The notes beneath the pieces are model-generated. The model worked only from the letters and a program-made list of their open reading frames with translations. It was not told where the DNA came from and did not search any database. DNA of 64,000 nt from Cladorhizidae sp. MBARI D1340-BT2 (taxonomy: Eukaryota; Porifera; Demospongiae; Poecilosclerida; Cladorhizidae): positions 744,001-808,000 of the forward strand of contig JAQNBH010000005.1 in the NCBI GenBank assembly GCA_028752905.1, read 5' to 3'. Of this stretch, positions 45,101 through 54,900 are shown piece by piece; the first letter of the stretch is position 1; each line of letters starts with the position of its first letter. A program made the translations under genes and the position numbers.

Positions 45101-48100
45101 AAAAAGTCCCGGCTCAGCTGATCTACTACATGCCCTAACCACGCTCGATTCCAGCCCAACTCGCCAATGAATAGGCCCGAAACCTGCGCAGAATTGACGT
45201 GTATAACCTGATCCATGCTACTGAAGATTGCTGCAGAGCTTGCTACGGTAGTTCCCTCTGGCGATGATGCCGCCATAGCAGCGGCATTGGCAAGCAACAG
45301 AAAATTTCCGATGTTGTTGTGGGGGCGGCATTGGCAGCGAAAGGGTTAAGGTGTTGTGAGTGTGAGGGGTGTTTCTAGTTCCTGGAGCTTATGTATTTTG
45401 CTTAAGTTGTATTCTTCTGAGGCAGGTTGTCATGGATACTGTCAGTCCAAACCATTCCTCATCAGAGCATATGCAGTGTGCGCACATACCCTCCCCACAC
45501 ACCCTCCCTACACACCCTCCCCACACAACCTCCCTACACACCCTCCTCACACACCCTCCCTACACACCCTCCCTACACACCCTCCCTACACACCCTCCCT
45601 ACACACCCTCCCTACACACCCTCCCTACACACCCTCCCCACACACCCTCCCCACACACCCTTCCTACACACCCTATCTACACACCCTCCCTACACACCCT
45701 CCCTACACACCCTCCCTACACACCCTCCCTACACACCCTCCCTATACACCCTCCCTACACACCCTCCCTACACACCCTCCCCACACACCCTCCCCACACA
45801 CCCTCCCCACACAACCTCCCCACACAACCTCCCCACACATCCTCCCTACACACCCTCCCCACACACCCTTCCTACACACCCTATCTACACACCCTCCCTA
45901 CACACCCTCCCTACACACCCTCCATACACACCCTCCCTACACACCCTCCCCACACACCCTCCCCACACAACCTCCCCACACAACCTCCCCACACATCCTC
46001 ACTTCCTTCCATCATGCATGTGTGCAGCGTCGCTGACAGAGTTCTTCCCTGGACCTGAGGATGTGTCCATTGTCAGAATGCATGTCTTGGACATGTTGAC
46101 TCAAGTCTTGGGTGGGGACAGACTAGCTGCCGAGTACACACTCCTGCACCTCCACTCTTATGTGTGAGTGTGTCAGCCATTCATCACTCACCTCCTCTCT
46201 TCTGTGTCAGCCATTCATCACTCACCTCCTGCACCTCCTCTCTTCTGTGTCAGCCATTCATCACTCACCTCCTACACCTCCTCTCTTCTGTGTCAGCCAT
46301 TCATCACTCACCTCCTACACCTCCTCTCTTCTGTGTCAGCCATTCATCACTCACCTCCTACACCTCCTCTCTTCTGTGTCAGCCATTCATCACTCACCTC
46401 CTGCACCTCCTCTCTTCTGTGTCAGCCATTCATCACTCACCTCCTGCACCTCCTCTCTTCTGTGTCAGCCATTCATCACTCACCTCCTACACCTCCTCTC
46501 TTCTGTGTCAGCCATTCATCACTCACCTCCTGCACCTCCTCTCTTCTGTGTCAGCCATTCATCACTCACCTCCTACACCTCCTCTCTTCTGTGTCAGCCA
46601 TTCATCACTCACCTCCTGCACCTCCTCTCTTCTGTGTCAGCCATTCATCACTCACCTCCTACACCTCCTCTCTTCTGTGTCAGCCATTCATCACTCACCT
46701 CCTGCACCTCCTCTCTTCTGTGTCAGCCATTCATCACTCACCTCCTACACCTCTCTTCTGTGTCAGCCATTCATCACTCACCTCCTACACCTCCTCTCTT
46801 CTGTGTCAGCCATTCATCACTCACCTCCTGCACCTCCTCTCTTCTGTGTCAGCCATTCATCACTCACCTCCTGCACCTCCTCTCTTCTGTGTCAGCCATT
46901 CATCACTCACCTCCTACACCTCCTCTCTTCTGTGTCAGCCATTCATCACTCACCTCCTACACCTCCTCTCTTCTGTGTCAGCCATTCATCACTCACCTCC
47001 TACACCTCCTCTCTTCTGTGTCAGCCATTCATCACTCACCTCCTGCACCTCCTCTCTTCTGTGTCAGCCATTCATCACTCACCTCCTACACCTCCTCTCT
47101 TCTGTGTCAGCCATTCATCACTCACCTCCTGCACCTCCTCTCTTCTGTGTCAGCCATTCATCACTCACCTCCTACACCTCCTCTCTTCTGTGTCAGCCAT
47201 TCATCACTCACCTCCTGCACCTCCTCTCTTCTGTGTCAGCCATTCATCACTCACCTCCTGCACCTCCTCTCTTCTGTGTCAGCCATTCATCACTCACCTC
47301 CTACACCTCCTCTCTTCTGTGTCAGCCATTCATCACTCACCTCCTGCACCTCCTCTCTTCTGTGTCAGCCATTCATCACTCACCTCCTACACCTCCTCTC
47401 TTCTGTGTCAGCCATTCATCACTCACCTCCTGCACCTCCTCTCTTCTGTGTCAGCCATTCATCACTCACCTCCTACACCTCCTCTCTTCTGTGTCAGCCA
47501 TTCATCACTCACCTCCTGCACCTCCTCTCTTCTGTGTCAGCCATTCATCACTCACCTCCTACACCTCCTCTCTTCTGTGTCAGCCATTCATCACTCACCT
47601 CCTGCACCTCCTCTCTTCTGTGTCAGCCATTCATCACTCACCTCCTACACCTCCTCTCTTCTGTGTCAGCCATTCATCACTCACCTCCTACACCTCCTCT
47701 CTTCTGTGTCAGCCATTCATCACTCACCTCCTACACCTCCTCTCTTCTGTGTCAGCCATTCATCACTCACCTCCTCTCTTCTGTGTCAGCCATTCATCAC
47801 TCACCTCCTACACCTCCTCTCTTCTGTGTCAGCCATTCATCACTCACCTCCTACACCTCTCTTCTGTGTCAGCCATTCATCACTCACCTCCTACACCTCC
47901 TCTCTTCTGTGTCAGCCATTCATCACTCACCTCCTACACCTCCTCTCTTCTGTGTCAGCCATTCATCACTCACCTCCTACACCTCTCTTCTGTGTCAGCC
48001 ATTCATCACTCACCTCCTGCACCTCCTCTCTTCTGTGTCAGCCATTCATCACTCACCTCCTGCACCTCCTCTCTTCTGTGTCAGCCATTCATCACTCACC

Positions 48101-48452
48101 TCCTACACCTCCTCTCTTCTGTGTCAGCCATTCATCACTCACCTCCTGCACCTCCTCTCTTCTGTGTCAGCCATTCATCACTCACCTCCTACACCTCTCT
48201 TCTGTGTCAGCCATTCATCACTCACCTCCTGCACCTCCTCTCTTCTGTGTCAGCCATTCATCACTCACCTCCTCTCTTCTGGGTCCTAGTCACCTCCTGA
48301 TCTTTACGTCACACTTCACCTTGCACCTTCCCTACAGCTATGGTCGTGCGGGAACACTGGCTCTGGGCAAGTTTTCTCTGAACCTCTCCAAGTGTCCTAG
48401 CAGTGACCTGCCGCAAGCCCTCCACCACTTGCTGGAGAACTGGCTTACCAAA
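30055..48452 (+). CDS. MCMBP: Mini-chromosome maintenance complex-binding protein (9 exons, 3' end lost in gap)
   Basis: MCM-BP binds MCM2-7 subunits in place of MCM2 and helps assemble and unload the replicative helicase; nuclear. Exons: 30055-30115, 30190-30272, 38902-39039, 39122-39160, 40436-40581, 43170-43404, 44040-44283, 46028-46163, 48338-48452. Phases join throughout, giving about 399 codons; human MCMBP has about 640. Recognised blocks: N-terminal EKWVTAPLAVVKQLF; LVRYRGMVQDQYDTELYLKE; ILYCTPVPAATPWVEE; HKRRLCESDE; DLNLPLPGDHGLPCLVKVYK; HSPPPSLVPRVHAI; LGGDRLAAEYTLLHL; LALGKFSLNLSKCP. These match the vertebrate protein in order and spacing. About 240 C-terminal residues are missing and should lie in the 100-N gap. 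Exon 5 and exon 8 donors have been multiplied into long arrays. Confidence 0.93.
30190..30272 (+). CDS. MCMBP: MCMBP exon 2
   Basis: 83 bp encoding EKGPSTDEFWGIQRFFEDRL then KTEAGRAA. Acceptor GCTGAAG, donor GCTGCA|GTAAGT, phase 0. The upstream intron is only 74 bp, while the next is 8.6 kb and full of arrays. Confidence 0.85.
30273..31515. other. Intronic sequence, no gene seen
   Basis: AT-rich start of MCMBP intron 2. Contains a 35-bp direct duplication (ATCATATCTACACTGTCATC..., 30405-30482). No coding sequence recognised. A short 30-bp repeat (CAGACATCTCTATATAATTA) follows at 31530-31630. Confidence 0.5.
31684..32392 (+). mobile_element. Possible non-autonomous DNA transposon with 16-bp inverted ends
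   Basis: GCAGAGCTAGAAATAA at 31684-31699 and its exact reverse complement at 32377-32392 bound a 709-bp segment in MCMBP intron 2. Inside, plus-strand 31983-32207 is open and encodes a Ser/acidic-rich tail (VNEDEENESDRSSESGDN, LPLEDWDNWMENMQ) that looks protein-like but that I cannot assign. No clear target-site duplication. Confidence 0.5.
32400..32900. other. Intronic sequence, no gene seen
   Basis: Part of MCMBP intron 2 between the inverted-end element and the 35-bp array. Short AATAAT run at about 32404. Nothing coding recognised. Confidence 0.4.
32908..36012. repeat. 18-bp / 35-bp tandem array with 974-bp higher-order repeat
   Basis: Begins with 18-bp units CACATGTTATATATAGCT (32908-33200), then changes to 35-bp units that add GTGTATAATGATCTGCC (about 80 copies). 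The rare junction CACATGGCTCACATG occurs at 33105 and 34079, 974 bp apart, with the following variants in the same order. A block of about 0.97 kb is therefore duplicated. Confidence 0.94.
36013..36604. other. Intronic sequence, no gene seen
   Basis: Unique sequence between two arrays in MCMBP intron 2. Short open frames on the minus strand show no family resemblance. Confidence 0.4.
36605..38222. repeat. 28-29 bp tandem array with ~445-bp higher-order repeat
   Basis: About 57 units of CATGACAGCAAGCTAGTCTT + CCCCTAGC in MCMBP intron 2. Marker units (AGCAATCTAG, then CTCGAACC, then AGCTAGCTAG) occur at 37221 and 37666, so about 445 bp is duplicated. Confidence 0.94.
38388..38885. repeat. 68-bp tandem array before MCMBP exon 3
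   Basis: About 7 nearly identical 68-bp units containing CAGCATAGCAGTAATCTAGC and GTGGGGGCTGGCCTCCCCAA, ending 16 bp before exon 3. The unit has a hairpin-prone GGGGGCTGGCCTCCCC core. It does not include exon sequence. Confidence 0.93.
38902..39039 (+). CDS. MCMBP: MCMBP exon 3
   Basis: 46 codons: VPTLTGVTSDLLHDGCLVRY then RGMVQDQYDTELYLKEYSIV, the OB-like block conserved as (V/F)RCM(V/I)QDMFDPE in vertebrates. Acceptor ACGTGCAG, donor AGCCAA|GTGAGG, phase 0 at both ends. Confidence 0.93.
39122..39160 (+). CDS. MCMBP: MCMBP exon 4 (39-bp micro-exon)
   Basis: Encodes VSCGLYSDLTHQP between phase-0 borders (acceptor GATGTTGCAG, donor CAACCT|GTGAGT), where vertebrates have VLHFGKYRDVAE. The intron before it is 82 bp. 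Short, but both borders are strong and frame is kept. Confidence 0.75.
39161..39800. other. Intronic sequence, no gene seen
   Basis: Start of MCMBP intron 4. Has three copies of CCCCATACCTTGA at 39256-39295. No gene recognised. Confidence 0.4.
39805..40287. repeat. 29-bp tandem array
   Basis: About 16 units of GATGTGTGGGTGGGGCAGCT + AGCTGTATA in MCMBP intron 4. Confidence 0.94.
40436..40581 (+). CDS. MCMBP: MCMBP exon 5
   Basis: Encodes TTGEVSWEHPSNILADRLIL then YCTPVPAATPWVEEISELFG and IATCAVVY plus two bases. Acceptor TTACTGCAG. The donor TACAA|GTAGTG (phase 2) was chosen because it is the one that fits exon 6. The last 28 coding bases plus donor are the core of the ~60-bp array that follows, so the exact donor used is uncertain. 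Confidence 0.82.
40554..43072. repeat. ~60-bp tandem array at the MCMBP exon 5 donor
   Basis: About 42 units: GCATAGCAACATGTGCTGTA + GTATACAAGTAGTGTTGTAT + GTATGTGTGTGTATAGAGGT, with G/A and TG-length variants. The first ~28 bases are the 3' end of coding exon 5; GTAGTG is its donor. Unit 1 is the real exon end. Very long minus-strand frames rich in Tyr, His and Thr are artefacts of the ~60-bp period. Confidence 0.95.
43170..43404 (+). CDS. MCMBP: MCMBP exon 6
   Basis: Encodes GSGVVGKGEELTRSSAGHKR, RLCESDEPAQTVAMEEEEES, then DLNLPLPGDHGLPCLVK. The HKR-acidic region and the LNxPLPG...CLVKV motif are typical of MCM-BP. The acceptor GCTTGCGAG follows a TC-rich tract; donor GTGAAG|GTGAGC, phase 0. 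Confidence 0.88.
43425..44020. repeat. ~28-32 bp tandem array in MCMBP intron 6
   Basis: About 20 units of GGTGTAAGTCAGGGTGGATG + GTTGTGCA, filling a 635-bp intron. Each unit has G|GTGTAAGT, donor-like. It starts ~25 bases after the true donor and includes no exon sequence. Confidence 0.9.
44040..44283 (+). CDS. MCMBP: MCMBP exon 7
   Basis: Encodes VYKDWERLQVCSVVEVVGVL, SVHPALTPL, then EERRAHSPPP-like RRAHSPPPSLVPRVHAITTA and NPLLPSLLPASL. Matches the central MCM-BP domain closely. Acceptor CCCTGCAG, donor TTAA|GTAAGC, phase 1. Confidence 0.94.
44377..45345 (-). mobile_element. piggyBac-like element (969 bp)
   Basis: Right end GGCAGCGAAAGGG|TTAA, left end TTGA|CCCTTTTGCTGCC (one base off TTAA). 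The inverted ends CCCTTT(T/C)GCTGCC match over 13 bases with one difference. Near the right end the minus strand has an open stretch (45297-44968: MLANAAAMAASSPEGTTVAS, then GLFIGELGWNRAWLGHV), possibly a transposase N-terminus. The catalytic core is missing. Inserted in MCMBP intron 7. Confidence 0.68.
45485..46010. repeat. 12-bp tandem array
   Basis: About 43 units of ACACCCTCCCTA / ACACCCTCCCCA / ACAACCTCCCCA in MCMBP intron 7, with a duplicated block (CTTCCTACACACCCTATC at 45659 and 45867). Plus-strand Thr/Pro/His frames are artefacts of the 12-bp period. Confidence 0.94.
46028..46163 (+). CDS. MCMBP: MCMBP exon 8
   Basis: Encodes SLTEFFPGPEDVSIVRMHVL, DMLTQVLGGDRLAAEYTLLH, LHSYV; GDxLAAEYxxLHL is a MCM-BP signature (winged AAA-like part). 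Acceptor ATGTGTGCAG, donor TATGT|GTGAGT, phase 2. Its last ~20 bases recur in every unit of the following array. Confidence 0.93.
46164..48290. repeat. 43-bp tandem array at the MCMBP exon 8 donor
   Basis: About 49 units of CTCCTGCACCTCCTCTCTTC + TGTGTCAGCCATTCATCACTCAC. The first half copies the end of exon 8 (CTCCTGCACCTCCACTCTTA), but the GTGAGTGT of the true donor is reduced to GTGTCAGC. The intron is almost nothing but array. Confidence 0.95.
48338..48452 (+). CDS. MCMBP: MCMBP exon 9 (last visible)
   Basis: Encodes YGRAGTLALGKFSLNLSKCP then SSDLPQALHHLLENWLTK, matching LPLGKFTVNLSGCP of vertebrates. Acceptor CCCTACAG, donor ACCAAA|GTGAGT, phase 0. No following exon is seen before the gap at 48874. 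Confidence 0.92.
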
Positions 48453-48684
48453 GTGAGTCGGTGTGGTTTATTAGGATTGTGTTAGAGGCCCCTCCTTCAG
48501 CTTACGGGGAGGGGGGGGGGGGGGGGAAGTGAGTAGGAGGCTATGGGCGTACAGGGAGGGGATACAGGAACAATGGTGGGTGCTGGTGGTGCTGAGTATC
48601 AAGCATAATTCAAACTCACTCCCTGACTATCAAGGGGGCTTGCAAACTCTCCAAGTTTGACTTCGTTCTTTCTGATCTCTGTTG
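48453..48684. other. Start of MCMBP intron 9
   Basis: Unique sequence with a G run at 48510-48526. No next MCMBP exon is recognised here. Confidence 0.5.
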
Positions 48685-48873
48685 TTGTTGTCTTGCTGGG
48701 CTCTCTGTTATTGTTGTCTTGCTAGGCTCTCTGTTATTGTTGTCTTGCTGGGCTCTCTGTTATTGTTGTCTTGCTATGCTCTCTGTTATTGTTGTCTTGC
48801 TGGGCTCTCTGTTATTGTTGTCTTGCTGGGCTCTCTGTTATTGTTGTCTTGCTGGGCTCTCTGTTATTGTTGT
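48685..48873. repeat. 26-bp tandem array cut by the gap
   Basis: About 7 units of TTGTTGTCTTGCTGGGCTCT + CTGTTA, running straight into the N gap. The assembly probably stopped inside this array. Confidence 0.93.
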
Positions 48874-48973
48874 NNNNNNNNNNNNNNNNNNNNNNNNNNN
48901 NNNNNNNNNNNNNNNNNNNNNNNNNNNNNNNNNNNNNNNNNNNNNNNNNNNNNNNNNNNNNNNNNNNNNNNNN
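48874..48973. other. Scaffold gap of 100 N
   Basis: Exactly 100 N, a conventional placeholder for unknown length. Different tandem arrays abut the two sides (26-bp unit left, 33-bp unit right). Two convergent genes are both truncated here. Confidence 0.99.
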
Positions 48974-51900
48974 GTGTTCTGTGCATGAGAAGAGTCAGTG
49001 CCACAAGTGTTCTGTACATGAGAAGAGTCCAGTGCCACAAGTGTTCTGTGCATGAGAAGAGTCAGTGCCACAAGTGTTCTGTGCATGAGAAGAGTCAGTG
49101 CCACAAGTGTTCTGTACATGAGAAGAGTCAGTGCCACAAGTGTTCTGTGCATGAGAAGAGTCAGTGCCACAAGTGTTCTGTGCATGAGAGAGTCAGTGCC
49201 ACAAGTGTTCTGTGCATGAGAAGAGTCAGTGCCACAAGTGTTCTGTGCATGAGAAGAGTCAGTGCCACAAGTGTTCTGTACATGAGAAGAGTCAGTGCCA
49301 CAAGTGTTCTGTGCATGAGAAGAGTCAGTGCCACAAGTGTTCTGTGCATGAGAAGAGTCAGTGCCACAAGTGTTCTGTACATGAGAAGAGTCAGTGCCAC
49401 AAGTGTTCTGTGCATGAGAAGAGTCAGTGCCACAAGTGTTCTGTACATGAGAAGAGTCAGTGCCACAAGTGTTCTGTGCATGAGAAGAGTCAGTGCCACA
49501 AGTGTTCTGTACATGAGAAGAGTCAGTGCCACAAGTGTTCTGTGCATGAGAAGAGTCAGTGCCACAAGTGTTCTGTGCATGAGAAGAGTCAGTGCCACAA
49601 GTGTTCTGTGCATGAGAAGAGTCAGTGCCACAAGTGTTCTGTGCATGAGAAGAGTCAGTGCCACAAGTGTTCTGTGCATGAGAAGAGTCAGTGCCACAAG
49701 TGTTCTGTGCATGAGAAGAGTCAGTGCCACAAGTGTTCTGTGCATGAGAAGAGTCAGTGCCACAAGTGTTCTGTGCATGAGAAGAGTCAGTGCCACAAGT
49801 GTTCTGTGCATGAGAAGAGTCAGTGCCACAAGTGTTCTGTGCATGAGAAGAGTCAGTGCCACAAGTGTTCTGTGCATGAGAAGAGTCAGTGCCACAAGTG
49901 TTCTGTGCATGAGAAGAGTCAGTGCCACAAGTGTTCTGTGCATGAGAAGAGTCAGTGCCACAAGTGTTCTGTGCATGAGAAGAGTCAGTGCCACAAGTGT
50001 TCTGTGCATGAGAAGAGTCAGTGCCACAAGTGTTCTGTGCATGAGAAGAGTCAGTGCCACAAGTGTTCTGTACATGAGAAGAGTCAGTGCCACAAGTGTT
50101 CTGTGCATGAGAAGAGTCAGTGCCACAAGTGTTCTGTGCATGAGAAGAGTCAGTGCCACAAGTGTTCTGTGCATGAGAAGAGTCAGTGCCACAAGTGTTC
50201 TGTGCATGAGAAGAGTCAGTGCCACAAGTGTTCTGTGCATGAGAAGAGTCAGTGCCACAAGTGTTCTGTGCATGAGAAGAGTCAGTGCCACAAGTGTTCT
50301 GTGCATGAGAAGAGTCAGTGCCACAAGTGTTCTGTGCATGAGAAGAGTCAGTGCCACAAGTGTTCTGTGCATGAGAAGAGTCAGTGCCACAAGTGTTCTG
50401 TGCATGAGAAGAGTCAGTGCCACAAGTGTTCTGTACATGAGAAGAGTCAGTGCCACAAGTGTTCTGTGCATGAGAAGAGTCAGTGCCACAAGTGTTCTGT
50501 GCATGAGAAGAGTCAGTGCCACAAGTGTTCTGTGCATGAGAAGAGTCAGTGCCACAAGTGTTCTGTGCATGAGAAGAGTCAGTGCCACAAGTGTTCTGTG
50601 CATGAGAAGAGTCAGTGCCACAAGTGTTCTGTGCATGAGAAGAGTCAGTGCCACAAGTGTTCTGTGCATGAGAAGAGTCAGTGCCACAAGTGTTCTGTGC
50701 ATGAGAAGAGTCAGTGCCACAAGTGTTCTGTGCATGAGAAGAGTCAGTGCCACAAGTGTTCTGTGCATGAGAAGAGTCAGTGCCACAAGTGTTCTGTGCA
50801 TGAGAAGAGTCAGTGCCACAAGTGTTCTGTGCATGAGAAGAGTCAGTGCCACAAGTGTTCTGTGCATGAGAAGAGTCAGTGCCACAAGTGTTCTGTGCAT
50901 GAGAAGAGTCAGTGCCACAAGTGTTCTGTGCATGAGAAGAGTCAGTGCCACAAGTGTTCTGTGCATGAGAAGAGTCAGTGCCACAAGTGTTCTGTGCATG
51001 AGAAGAGTCAGTGCCACAAGTGTTCTGTGCATGAGAAGAGTCAGTGCCACAAGTGTTCTGTGCATGAGAAGAGTCAGTGCCACAAGTGTTCTGTACATGA
51101 GAAGAGTCAGTGCCACAAGTGTTCTGTGCATGAGAAGAGTCAGTGCCACAAGTGTTCTGTGCATGAGAAGAGTCAGTGCCACAAGTGTTCTGTGCATGAG
51201 AAGAGTCAGTGCCACAAGTGTTCTGTGCATGAGAAGAGTCAGTGCCACAAGTGTTCTGTGCATGAGAAGAGTCAGTGCCACAAGTGTTCTGTGCATGAGA
51301 AGAGTCAGTGCCACAAGTGTTCTGTAGCATGAGAAGAGTCAGTGCCACAAGTGTTCTGTGCATGAGAAGAGTCAGTGCCACAAGTGTTCTGTGCATGAGA
51401 AGAGTCAGTGCCACAAGTGTTCTGTACATGAGAAGAGTCAGTGCCACAAGTGTTCTGTGCATGAGAAGAGTCAGTGCCACAAGTGTTCTGTGCATGAGAA
51501 GAGTCAGTGCCACAAGTGTTCTGTGCATGAGAAGAGTCAGTGCCACAAGTGTTCTGTGCATGAGAAGAGTCAGTGCCACAAGTGTTCTGTGCATGAGAAG
51601 AGTCAGTGCCACAAGTGTTCTGTGCATGAGAAGAGTCAGTGCCACAAGTGTTCTGTGCATGAGAAGAGTCAGTGCCACAAGTGTTCTGTACATGAGAAGA
51701 GTCAGTGCCACAAGTGTTCTGTGCATGAGAAGAGTCAGTGCCACAAGTGTTCTGTACATGAGAAGAGTCAGTGCCACAAGTGTTCTGTGCATGAGAAGAG
51801 TCAGTGCCACAAGTGTTCTGTGCATGAGAAGAGTCAGTGCCACAAGTGTTCTGTGCATGAGAAGAGTCAGTGCCACAAGTGTTCTGTGCATGAGAAGAGT

Positions 51901-54900
51901 CAGTGCCACAAGTGTTCTGTGCATGAGAAGAGTCAGTGCCACAAGTGTTCTGTGCATGAGAAGAGTCAGTGCCACAAGTGTTCTGTGCATGAGAAGAGTC
52001 AGTGCCACAAGTGTTCTGTGCATGAGAAGAGTCAGTGCCACAAGTGTTCTGTGCATGAGAAGAGTCAGTGCCACAAGTGTTCTGTGCATGAGAAGAGTCA
52101 GTGCCACAAGTGTTCTGTGCATGAGAAGAGTCAGTGCCACAAGTGTTCTGTGCATGAGAAGAGTCAGTGCCACAAGTGTTCTGTGCATGAGAAGAGTCAG
52201 TGCCACAAGTGTTCTGTGCATGAGAAGAGTCAGTGCCACAAGTGTTCTGTACATGAGAAGAGTCAGTGCCACAAGTGTTCTGTACATGAGAAGAGTCAGT
52301 GCCACAAGTGTTCTGTGCATGAGAAGAGTCAGTGCCACAAGTGTTCTGTGCATGAGAAGAGTCAGTGCCACAAGTGTTCTGTGCATGAGAAGAGTCCAGT
52401 GCCACAAGTGTTCTGTGCATGAGAAGAGTCAGTGCCACAAGTGTTCTGTGCATGAGAAGAGTCAGTGCCACAAGTGTTCTGTACATGAGAAGAGTCAGTG
52501 CCACAAGTGTTCTGTGCATGAGAAGAGTCAGTGCCACAAGTGTTCTGTGCATGAGGAGAGTCAGTGCCACAAGTGTTCTGTGCATGAGAAGAGTCAGTGC
52601 CACAAGTGTTCTGTGCATGAGAAGAGTCAGTGCCACAAGTGTTCTGTGCATGAGAAGAGTCAGTGCCACAAGTGTTCTGTACATGAGAAGAGTCAGTGCC
52701 ACAAGTGTTCTGTGCATGAGAAGAGTCAGTGCCACAAGTGTTCTGTGCATGAGAAGAGTCAGTGCCACAAGTGTTCTGTGCATGAGAAGAGTCAGTGCCA
52801 CAAGTGTTCTGTGCATGAGAAGAGTCAGTGCCACAAGTGTTCTGTGCATGAGAAGAGTCAGTGCCACAAGTGTTCTGTACATGAGAAGAGTCAGTGCCAC
52901 AAGTGTTCTGTACATGAGAAGAGTCAGTGCCACAAGTGTTCTGTGCATGAGAAGAGTCAGTGCCACAAGTGTTCTGTACATGAGAAGAGTCAGTGCCACA
53001 AGTGTTCTGTGCATGAGAAGAGTCAGTGCCACAAGTGTTCTGTACATGAGAAGAGTCAGTGCCACAAGTGTTCTGTGCATGAGAAGAGCCAGTGCCACAA
53101 GTGTTCTGTGCATGAGAAGAGTCAGTGCCACAAGTGTTCTGTGCATGTGTTCTGTGCATGAGAAGAGTCAGTGCCACAAGTGTTCTGTACATGAGAAGAG
53201 TCAGTGCCACAAGTGTTCTGTGCATGAGAAGAGTCAGTGCCACAAGTGTTCTGTGCATGAGAAGAGTCAGTGCCACAAGTGTTCTGTGCATGAGAAGAGT
53301 CAGTGCCACAAGTGTTCTGTGCATGAGAAGAGTCAGTGCCACAAGTGTTCTGTGCATGAGAAGAGCCAGTGCCACAAGTGTTCTGTGCATGAGAAGAGTC
53401 AGTGCCACAAGTGTTCTGTGCATGAGAAGAGTCAGTGCCACAAGTGTTCTGTGCATGAGAAGAGTCAGTGCCACAAGTGTTCTGTGCATGAGAAGAGCCA
53501 TAGCCACAAGTGTTCTGTACATGAGAAGAGTCAGTGCCACAAGTGTTCTGTGCATGAGAAGAGCCAGTGCCACAAGTGTTCTGTGCATGAGAAGAGTCAG
53601 TGCCACAAGTGTTCTGTGCATGAGAAGAGTCAGTGCCACAAGTGTTCTGTACATGAGAAGAGTCAGTGCCACAAGTGTTCTGTGCATGAGAAGAGTCAGT
53701 GCCACAAGTGTTCTGTGCATGAGAAGAGCCAGTGCCACAAGTGTTCTGTACATGAGAAGAGCCAGTGCCACAAGTGTTCTGTGCATGAGAAGAGTCAGTG
53801 CCACAAGTGTTCTGTGCATGAGAAGAGTCAGTGCCACAAGTGTTCTGTGCATGAGAAGAGTCAGTGCCACAAGTGTTCTGTGCATGAGAAGAGTCAGTGC
53901 CACAAGTGTTCTGTGCATGAGAAGAGTCAGTGCCACAAGTGTTCTGTACATGAGAAGAGTCAGTGCCACAAGTGTTCTGTGCATGGGAAGAGTCAGTGCC
54001 ACAAGTGTTCTGTACATGAGAAGAGTCAGTGCCACAAGTGTTCTGTGCATGAGAAGAGTCAGTGCCACAAGTGTTCTGTGCATGAGAAGAGCCATAGCCA
54101 CAAGTGTTCTGTGCATGAGAAGAGTCAGTGCCACAAGTGTTCTGTGCATGAGAAGAGTCAGTGCCACAAGTGTTCTGTGCATGAGAAGAGTCAGTGCCAC
54201 AAGTGTTCTGTACATGAGAAGAGTCAGTGCCACAAGTGTTCTGTGCATGAGAAGAGTCAGTGCCACAAGTGTTCTGTGCATGGAGAAGAGTCAGTGCCAC
54301 AAGTGTTCTGTGCATGGGAAGAGTCAGTGCCACAAGTGTTCTGTACATGAGAAGAGTCAGTGCCACAAGTGTTCTGTGCATGAGAAGAGCCAGTGCCACA
54401 AGTGTTCTGTGCATGAGAAGAGTCAGTGCCACAAGTGTTCTGTGCATGAGAAGAGTCAGTGCCACAAGTGTTCTGTGCATGGGAAGAGTCAGTGCCACAA
54501 GTGTTCTGTGCATGGGAAGAGTCAGTGCCACAAGTGTTCTGTACATGAGAAGAGTCAGTGCCACAAGTGTTCTGTGCATGAGAAGAGTCAGTGCCACAAG
54601 TGTTGTGTGCATGAGGAGAGTCACTGCCACAAGTGTTCTGTACATGAGAAGAGTCAGTGCCACAAGTGTTCTGTGCATGAGGAGAGTCAGTGCCACAAGT
54701 GTTCTGTACATGAGAAGAGTCAGTGCCACAAGTGTTCTGTACATGAGAAGAGTCAGTGCCACAAGTGTTCTGTGCATGAGAAGAGTCAGTGCCACAAGTG
54801 TTCTGTGCATGAGAAGAGTCAGTGCCACAAGTGTTCTGTGCATGAGAAGAGTCAGTGCCACAAGTGTTCTGTGCATGAGAAGAGTCAGTGCCACAAGTGT

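Noticed and set aside
46160..48485. Plus-strand frames of ~700-770 codons (HSSLTSCTSSLLCQ repeats)
   Set aside because: 43-bp array in MCMBP intron 8; all three frames are open in turn, which is not how a coding sequence behaves.
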